Assembly (NCBI GenBank): GCA_003228685.1
Contig: QIFC01000079.1
Coordinates: forward strand, 1-64,000
DNA: 64,000 nt
Origin: Chloroflexota bacterium
GTDB lineage: Bacteria; Chloroflexota; Dehalococcoidia; DSTF01; RBG-16-68-14
Direction of reading: 5' to 3'
Part shown: piece by piece, positions 58,093-64,000 of the stretch
How the letters are laid out: each line of letters starts with the position of its first letter
How positions within the stretch are numbered: the first letter of the stretch is position 1
Program-made: the position numbers and the translations under genes
Notes under the pieces: model-generated
Database searches by the model: none
Seen by the model: the letters and a program-made list of their open reading frames with translations, nothing else
What the model was told of the DNA's origin: nothing

Positions 58093-59365
58093 GAAGATCG
58101 CGATGCGCGGGCTGCGCCGTCTCGTCCGAACTCTCTTCATCGAGCGGCGATCGCTCACCATCCTGACGACCCTGTTCTTCGTGGCGTTGCTTGTCGCCCT
58201 CTCGAATGGCTTTTGGCTGATGTCCCGGCTCGCCAACGTCATCCTGATCGCGATACCGCTCGCATACATCTGGACACGCTTCAACCTGAACCACCTCGAG
58301 GTGACGGTCGAGCGGCCCGTCGACCGTCTGCAGGAGGGCGCCGACTTCGCGGAGCGCATCACGGTCGTCAACACGGGCTGGTTCACGAAGCTCTGGCTGG
58401 AGGTCGAGGACCCTTCAGACCTACCGGGCCACAACGCACGGCGCGTGATCAGCCTTGGTCCCAAGCAGCGGCGAACGTGGCGCACCGTCTCGCACTGCGG
58501 ACGGCGCGGACGCTACAGCATGGGGCCGGTCCGAATCACCTCCGGCGATCTCTTCGGCATGTTCCGCAGGACAAAGAAGTTCGGTCAGTCTCAGTACGTG
58601 CTCGTCTATCCGCGCGCCGTCGAGCTGCCGAATTTCTCCGTCCCGCCAGCGCTCCTGCCAGGTGAGGGCCGGTTCAAACGCCCCAGCCACTTGATCACGC
58701 CGAACGCCGCCGGCGTGCGCGACTACCAGCCCGGCGATAGCTTCAATCGCATCCACTGGCGAACGACGGCGCGCACGGGCGACCTGGCGGTCAAGCTGTT
58801 CGAACTCGATCCGGCGAGCGATATCTGGATCGTGCTGGACCTGCAAGCAGACGTGCAGAGCGGCGAAGGCGATGATAGCACCGAGGAGCACGGTGTGCGC
58901 ATCGCGGCGTCGATCGCGCGTTACTTCCTGTTAGCGAACCGCAGCGTCGGCTTCATGGCCTACGGTAGCACTCTCCACCTTCTTGAGCCCCAACGAGGCC
59001 TCTCGCAGTACACACGCATCCTGGAACATCTCGCATTGGCGAGCGCAACCGGCGACGTAACGCTGGCCGGCTTGCTCAACCACGAGAGCCCGCGGTTCGG
59101 CCGCCACACGACGCTCGTCGCGATCACGCCCTCCACGGATGAGTCGTGGGTGGTGAGCATGCAGATGCTGGCAGGCCGGGGCGTGAAGCTCGCTTCGGTG
59201 TTGTTGGAGCCGAGCACGTTCGGCGGTGAAGCGAGCGCTTTGCTCATCTTTGGAGCGCTGACGGCTGCGGACATCGCGACCTACATGGTGAAGCGCACCG
59301 ACAACCTGCCACAGACGCTGAGCTCCGAAGCCGGTGTCACGGCGACGGCTGGAGACGGAGGATGA
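58073..59365 (+). CDS. DUF58-domain protein
   Basis: [32 protein letters not shown]. Confidence 0.92.
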   Translation: MSSRRARKIAMRGLRRLVRTLFIERRSLTILTTLFFVALLVALSNGFWLMSRLANVILIAIPLAYIWTRFNLNHLEVTVERPVDRLQEGADFAERITVVNTGWFTKLWLEVEDPSDLPGHNARRVISLGPKQRRTWRTVSHCGRRGRYSMGPVRITSGDLFGMFRRTKKFGQSQYVLVYPRAVELPNFSVPPALLPGEGRFKRPSHLITPNAAGVRDYQPGDSFNRIHWRTTARTGDLAVKLFELDPASDIWIVLDLQADVQSGEGDDSTEEHGVRIAASIARYFLLANRSVGFMAYGSTLHLLEPQRGLSQYTRILEHLALASATGDVTLAGLLNHESPRFGRHTTLVAITPSTDESWVVSMQMLAGRGVKLASVLLEPSTFGGEASALLIFGALTAADIATYMVKRTDNLPQTLSSEAGVTATAGDGG

Positions 59366-61650
59366 GGCAGGCAAGCTGGAACGAGATGTTCGCGCCCAAG
59401 CGCGAACCACTGGTCCTGACGCCTGAGGTCCCGCGTGAGCCGGCAGGCTGGCGACGCATGTTCTGGTGGGAGGACGTCCTCAGCTTCCTGCTGCTAGGCG
59501 CCGTGATGCTCGCCGTCGTCGACTCCGTCTACCGCGCCGGGTGGGTAGATGAGATGCCATCGCTCTACCCGCTTGCGTTCATCGGATTGCTGATGGCCGC
59601 GGTGCTCGCGCACGTCCGGTGGCCGGAAGCCGTGATCCACCTGCTCGCGCTCCCGGTGGGCGCCGCCGTCTCGCTCGCGACGATCCTCAGTATCGTCCCT
59701 GGCGCAACTCCCTGGTCGCGCTACGAGGAGCTGCACGAGCGCATGGGAGCGTGGTTCCACGTCGCGTTCAACGGCGGGATCAGCAACGACGAACTCCCAT
59801 TTGTCGTACTGGTCGTGCCACTCGCCTGGATCGCCGCATACCTCTCGGCCTGGGCGGCCTTCCGCTGGCAGAACGTCTGGCTCGCACTGATCCCAGCAGG
59901 CTTCCTCCTGCTCTCGAACGTGAGCTACTTCTCCGATCAGTTCAGTTTCTCGGTGCTTGTCTTCCTCGTTGCCGGCGCACTGCTCGTGACGCGGCTGCAT
60001 CTCATGTCGCGGTCCAAAGCCTGGCGAGAGCAGGACACGCCCTACCCGCCATTCCTCAGCCTCTCCGTCCTCCATATCACGTTCTGGCTCGCGATCGTGC
60101 TGATGCTCGCGGCGTGGATCATGCCCCAAGCTGGAGAATCGGGCCCGCTGGCGTCCGCGTGGGAAGGCGCCACCTCGCCGGTCGCGGAGCGGGCGGCTGG
60201 GCTGAGCCGGCTCTTCGTCTCGGTACGCGGTCCGCAGAGCGCGAGTGTCCACCGGTTTGACGACATCGTCCCATTCCAGGGCCCAATCGAGTTGCCGGAC
60301 ACGCTCGCGCTGGAGGCGCTGACAGGGCCGCTCGACCAACGAGCCTTCCTTCGTGCTCAGTCGTTCGAGATCTATACGCCGGCTGGATGGCAACAGGCCT
60401 CTCGACGCGACATGGAGCTGAAGGCGGACGAGATCACCAGAGTCGACGACTTGGTGGATGGCCGGGCCACGACCTCCGTATGGATCACGTCGGACGGGAA
60501 GACGGGTGACACGGTCTTCACAATCGGACAGCCACGTCGCGTCGACAGGGAAGCGACCATCCAATGGACGACCGGCTCCGAGGATGTTGCCGGGTTTCAA
60601 GCGACCGACGGGCTGCGCCGGGGTTCGACGTACCAGTCCACTGGAAGCGTCTCAGTAGCGACCGTGGAAGAATTGCGAGCCTCGGCGGCGGTCTACTCCT
60701 CTGGGCTGCTGTCGCGCTACACGCAGTCGCCGGCATCGCTTCCAGATCGCGTACGGCAGCTCGCCGTTGACCTCACGGAAGAAGAGCGTACGGTCTACGA
60801 CAAGGCGATCCGCATCGAAGACTACCTGCGGGCGTTCCCCATCGACCTGGAGATTCCGGTCACACCCCGCGGCCGAGATACGATCGACTACTTCCTGTTC
60901 GATCTACAGCGCGGATACTTCGATTACAATGCCTCGGCGATGGTCGTCATGCTGCGCACGCTCGGAATACCGTCCCGGCTTGCCGTCGGATACGTGCTCC
61001 AGCCCGTGGAGCGCGACCCCGGATCGAATCGCTACCGAGTGACCGAGCAGAGCGCATTCGCCTGGCCAGAGGTCTACTTCCCAGGCTACGGCTGGATCGA
61101 ATTCAACCCAACGCCCAGCCAACCGCGCATCCAGCGCACCGAGCCCGTTGCCGTCACAATTGGCGACGAAGAAGAAGCGAACGACGCTGTTGGGTCGCTG
61201 GGCCTGGAGAACCTCCCGGGCCAATTAGGCGCGGACGGCGACGCTGGCGCGCTGCCTCTCGGCGGCGACTCGTCCAGCAACCGCAACCTCTGGGTTTTCG
61301 CCGGCATTGCGGCGGGAATCGCGGCTATGGCTTCGTTCGGCGCTGGCTGGGGGCGCTACCTGTGGATTCGCGGCCTCGGAGATGCGCCGGTCGCCGCCCG
61401 TCGTTGGGAGCAGACCGTGCGGCTCGCGTCTTGGTCTGGCAACGCGCCTGATCCGGCCCAGACGCCGCGCGAATACGCCAGCTCGTTACGAGAGCGTGTA
61501 CGCGGGCTGCCTGACGTAGAGTTGCTCGCCGACGACTACGTCAGGCAGCGCTTCGGCCAGAAGTCCGGCGGCGCGACCGACACCCGGCGAGACGAGGCCT
61601 GGGAACGCGTGCGCAATGGACTCCTGCGAAAGCTCCTCCGGCTACGATAG
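59362..61650 (+). CDS. Transglutaminase-like membrane protein (TgpA-like)
   Basis: Multi-TM N-terminus; YFLFDLQRGYFDYNASAMVVMLRTLGIPSRLAVGYV…AFAWPEVYFPGYGWIEFNPTPSQP (Cys of the typical catalytic triad not seen in YNASA). Confidence 0.87.
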   Translation: MRQASWNEMFAPKREPLVLTPEVPREPAGWRRMFWWEDVLSFLLLGAVMLAVVDSVYRAGWVDEMPSLYPLAFIGLLMAAVLAHVRWPEAVIHLLALPVGAAVSLATILSIVPGATPWSRYEELHERMGAWFHVAFNGGISNDELPFVVLVVPLAWIAAYLSAWAAFRWQNVWLALIPAGFLLLSNVSYFSDQFSFSVLVFLVAGALLVTRLHLMSRSKAWREQDTPYPPFLSLSVLHITFWLAIVLMLAAWIMPQAGESGPLASAWEGATSPVAERAAGLSRLFVSVRGPQSASVHRFDDIVPFQGPIELPDTLALEALTGPLDQRAFLRAQSFEIYTPAGWQQASRRDMELKADEITRVDDLVDGRATTSVWITSDGKTGDTVFTIGQPRRVDREATIQWTTGSEDVAGFQATDGLRRGSTYQSTGSVSVATVEELRASAAVYSSGLLSRYTQSPASLPDRVRQLAVDLTEEERTVYDKAIRIEDYLRAFPIDLEIPVTPRGRDTIDYFLFDLQRGYFDYNASAMVVMLRTLGIPSRLAVGYVLQPVERDPGSNRYRVTEQSAFAWPEVYFPGYGWIEFNPTPSQPRIQRTEPVAVTIGDEEEANDAVGSLGLENLPGQLGADGDAGALPLGGDSSSNRNLWVFAGIAAGIAAMASFGAGWGRYLWIRGLGDAPVAARRWEQTVRLASWSGNAPDPAQTPREYASSLRERVRGLPDVELLADDYVRQRFGQKSGGATDTRRDEAWERVRNGLLRKLLRLR

Positions 61651-61718
61651 TTTGACGGCCGGCACCGCCGCTCTATGCTACGTTCCTCGAAAGGCGATCG
61701 AATCGGAAGGGACTCTCT

Positions 61719-62207
61719 ATGAAGCACGCACTGATCGAAACGGACCTAGGCTGGGCCGCGATCGGCATCGAGGATGGGAAGGTGTGCGCGGCCGCCCTGC
61801 CCACCACACGAGAGCTTGCCGAGTTCGCGATCGCAGACTGGGGCGCTGATCAGCCGGCGAGCGAGGAGGAGGCCTCGCCGTTCGTGAGCATGGTGCTGCG
61901 CGCCGTTGCGGGCGAAGACATCAGGCTGGACGGCAACGTTCAGATCGGCGTCGGCACCCAGTTCCAACGCGCGGTTTGGGAAGGCGTGAGTCGAATTCCC
62001 AAAGGCGAGACGGTCACCTACGGAAAGCTGGCAGCAGACGTCGGCTATCCCGGTGCGGCGAGGGCCGTCGGGCAAGCGGTGGGCTCAAACCCGATCCCGC
62101 TACTGATCCCGTGCCATCGAGTCGTGGCCTCCAACGGCATCGGCGGATTTGGAGGCGACATCCATCTCAAGAAGCGACTACTCGCGGCCGAAGGAATACA
62201 CTACTAG
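61719..62207 (+). CDS. ogt: Methylated-DNA-[protein]-cysteine S-methyltransferase
   Basis: TQFQRAVWEGVSRIPKGETVTYGKLA…VGSNPIPLLIPCHRVVASNG (PCHRV). Confidence 0.94.
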   Translation: MKHALIETDLGWAAIGIEDGKVCAAALPTTRELAEFAIADWGADQPASEEEASPFVSMVLRAVAGEDIRLDGNVQIGVGTQFQRAVWEGVSRIPKGETVTYGKLAADVGYPGAARAVGQAVGSNPIPLLIPCHRVVASNGIGGFGGDIHLKKRLLAAEGIHY

Positions 62208-62219
62208 GCCGGGCCCAGA

Positions 62220-63920
62220 TCAGTAGTCCGGGCTGTCCGGCGAACCGCGCCGTCCGAGTTGGCCGGCCAGCGGCAGCGTGGAGTTCAGCTCCTGCGCCAA
62301 CTCCAGCGCCTTGAGCGCCTCCGCGATCGTCAACTCATCCTCCGCCCCACCCAACGCGGCCCGTAACTCCTGACGCAGCGCGCTCTGTTGGGCTTCCACG
62401 CCCGCGCTCGTCTCACCGCCGGGCTCTTCGGGATCGCCGTCGGCATCCGTCTGTTCGTCTCCAGGAGACCCCGCCGCCGTCGCCTGCTCGATCATGAGCT
62501 GCCGCACCAGCTCCAAGTTGTACTTCGCGTCCCGATCGTTGGGGTCGAGCAGCAAGGACTGGCGAAACGCGCTGAACGCGTCGTCGAGTTGGCCGAGCAG
62601 CACGTAGTGGCTGCCGAGGTTGTAGTACGCATGCGCAGCATCTCTCGGATCGTCAATCGGGAAGGACCGCACGGTCTGCGAAACGGCCAGTTCGTACTCC
62701 TCCAACTGATGGAGCGCGATGCCCGCGTTGTAGTGCGGCTCCGGCCGGGCGGGGTCGTCCGCGGCCGCGCGGCGAAACGCCTCCAACGCCTCCGCGTAAT
62801 CGCCGCGCTCATACGCATCTGTTCCATCTGCGATGAGGTCCGCGGCCGCCGAGCTACATGCTGCGCCCGCAACCAACACGAGGCTGAAGAGGACCACACT
62901 GCTCACAAGCTGTGGGCCGGGTCTGGGCAAGTGCAGACGCCAGCGCCGGGGCAGGCGCAGAGGCCAGCCGCGCTCCGGCATGAGCAGTTCGACGACGAGC
63001 AGCGCAAGCGCCACAAGCGCGAACCACTGGAAGCGTTCGATTGGCAGCACTTGGCGCTCCTCAGCAAGGGAGGAGCGCTGCAGCGAATTGATCTCGGTAG
63101 CCTGCTCCGCGAGCTGATCACCCGCGACATAGCGTCCCGCGGGCGAAGCGACCGCCATGCGACGAAGCAGGTTTTCGTTGATCCGCGTGACGACCGGTAC
63201 GCCATCGATCGGCTCCTCGTCAGGTACCGCCGTGCCGGCCAGCGTGCCGAAGCCCGATGTGTATAGCAGAATGCCCTGCCCCGCCGCAGCGTTGGCGGCG
63301 GCCATGGCGTCCCCTTCGTGGTCCTCACCGTCGGAAGCCAGCACGATCACGCGGCTTTCCGCGTCGCTGCCTTGTAACACACGCATCGCGGTACGCACGG
63401 CATCGCCGATGTCGGAGCCTGGCTCCACGAGCGCTTGATCCTCCGCGGCGGCCGCGACGACCGCCAGCAGCGGCGTGGTATCAGTCGTTAGTGGCGAGCG
63501 CACGAGCGCCGTGCCCGCGAAGATTACAAGCCCAACCCGATGTCCGCGAAGACGCTCGACGAGCAGCGACGTCTGCTCCACGGCGCGGGCCAGACGGGTC
63601 GGCGTGACGTCTTCGGCCAGCATGCTGCGCGAGACGTCCAGCACGACAACGACGTCCGCGCCCTCCTGCTCGACCACGGCATGCTCCTCGCCGATGCTCG
63701 GCCGGGCGAGCGAGATCGCCAAGAGCAGCACCGCTAGGACGATTAGTGCCGCCTTCAGCATTCGGATAGGGTTCGGTGGCGCGCCTAGGTCCCTTGCGGG
63801 CCGGGCCGGAGCGAATCGGGCCGCCGCGTCGCGACGCCAGCGCATCAGCGCCAGCAGCGCAAGCGCGACAACGGGTGCTAGTACGACAAGCGCAAGGTAG
63901 CCGGGCGACTCGAAGCTCAT
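62220..63920 (-). CDS. VWA-domain plus TPR protein (BatB/BatC-like fusion)
   Basis: DVVVVLDVSRSMLAEDVTPTRL MIDAS; TPR DPARPEPHYNAGIALHQLEEYELA…DPRDAAHAYYNLGSHYVLLGQLDDAFSAFRQSLLLDPNDRDAKYNLELV. Confidence 0.9.
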   Translation of the reverse strand: MSFESPGYLALVVLAPVVALALLALMRWRRDAAARFAPARPARDLGAPPNPIRMLKAALIVLAVLLLAISLARPSIGEEHAVVEQEGADVVVVLDVSRSMLAEDVTPTRLARAVEQTSLLVERLRGHRVGLVIFAGTALVRSPLTTDTTPLLAVVAAAAEDQALVEPGSDIGDAVRTAMRVLQGSDAESRVIVLASDGEDHEGDAMAAANAAAGQGILLYTSGFGTLAGTAVPDEEPIDGVPVVTRINENLLRRMAVASPAGRYVAGDQLAEQATEINSLQRSSLAEERQVLPIERFQWFALVALALLVVELLMPERGWPLRLPRRWRLHLPRPGPQLVSSVVLFSLVLVAGAACSSAAADLIADGTDAYERGDYAEALEAFRRAAADDPARPEPHYNAGIALHQLEEYELAVSQTVRSFPIDDPRDAAHAYYNLGSHYVLLGQLDDAFSAFRQSLLLDPNDRDAKYNLELVRQLMIEQATAAGSPGDEQTDADGDPEEPGGETSAGVEAQQSALRQELRAALGGAEDELTIAEALKALELAQELNSTLPLAGQLGRRGSPDSPDY

Positions 63921-64000
63921 TATGGCATCCGTCGTACCGCAAACGTGGTCAACAGCACTTCGAAAGCCAGCAGTGCGAGCGCCAACCCGAGGACGTAGGG
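63920..64000 (-). CDS. 3' end of upstream gene, probably a second membrane VWA/Bat-like protein
   Basis: Minus-strand frame PYVLGLALALLAFEVLLTTFAVRRMP*, stop overlapping the ATG at 63920; C-terminal TM. Confidence 0.4.
   Translation of the reverse strand, partial: PYVLGLALALLAFEVLLTTFAVRRMP

Noticed and set aside
59494-60600. 368-aa minus-strand ORF
   Set aside because: Antisense to the transglutaminase-like gene; Arg/Glu/His-rich composition typical of spurious frames.
62388-63266. 292-aa plus-strand ORF
   Set aside because: Antisense to the VWA/TPR gene, which has clear MIDAS and TPR motifs.

Overview
GC-rich bacterial chromosome segment, ordinary and densely coding. Gene content suggests Chloroflexota/Dehalococcoidia-like origin, but this is inference. 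I see no rRNA, tRNA, CRISPR array, transposase or phage module. Recognisable blocks are: ispG; the conserved rpsB-tsf-pyrH-frr-uppS-cdsA-dxr-rseP cluster (minus strand); a carbohydrate-type ABC transporter with no visible binding protein; a SARP/BTAD regulator fused to a degenerate alpha/beta-hydrolase; a hybrid histidine kinase; envelope/polysaccharide genes (sulfotransferase, O-antigen-ligase-like+TPR, ASST-like, GT-C-like); a his cluster (hisH-hisA-hisF-hisI) containing accessory genes; ligA (frameshifted); mreBCD-mrdA-rodA; aspS; ubiA-like; dnaJ-prmA; and MoxR-DUF58-transglutaminase with VWA/TPR (Bat-like) genes. The most unusual non-coding signal is a set of intergenic arrays of short, near-perfect hairpins with unrelated stem sequences, often joined by a TT (or AA) linker. 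One of these sits between two ABC permease genes and is bordered by two diverged copies of the gene-junction sequence, as expected if it was inserted or duplicated there. Other findings are three likely frameshifts (ligA, a 52-aa-repeat secreted protein, a HEPN-like gene inside the his cluster), dispersed palindromic families, dockerin-like C-terminal motifs and candidate leaderless promoters. All calls come from reading the sequence and ORF translations. No database search was run.
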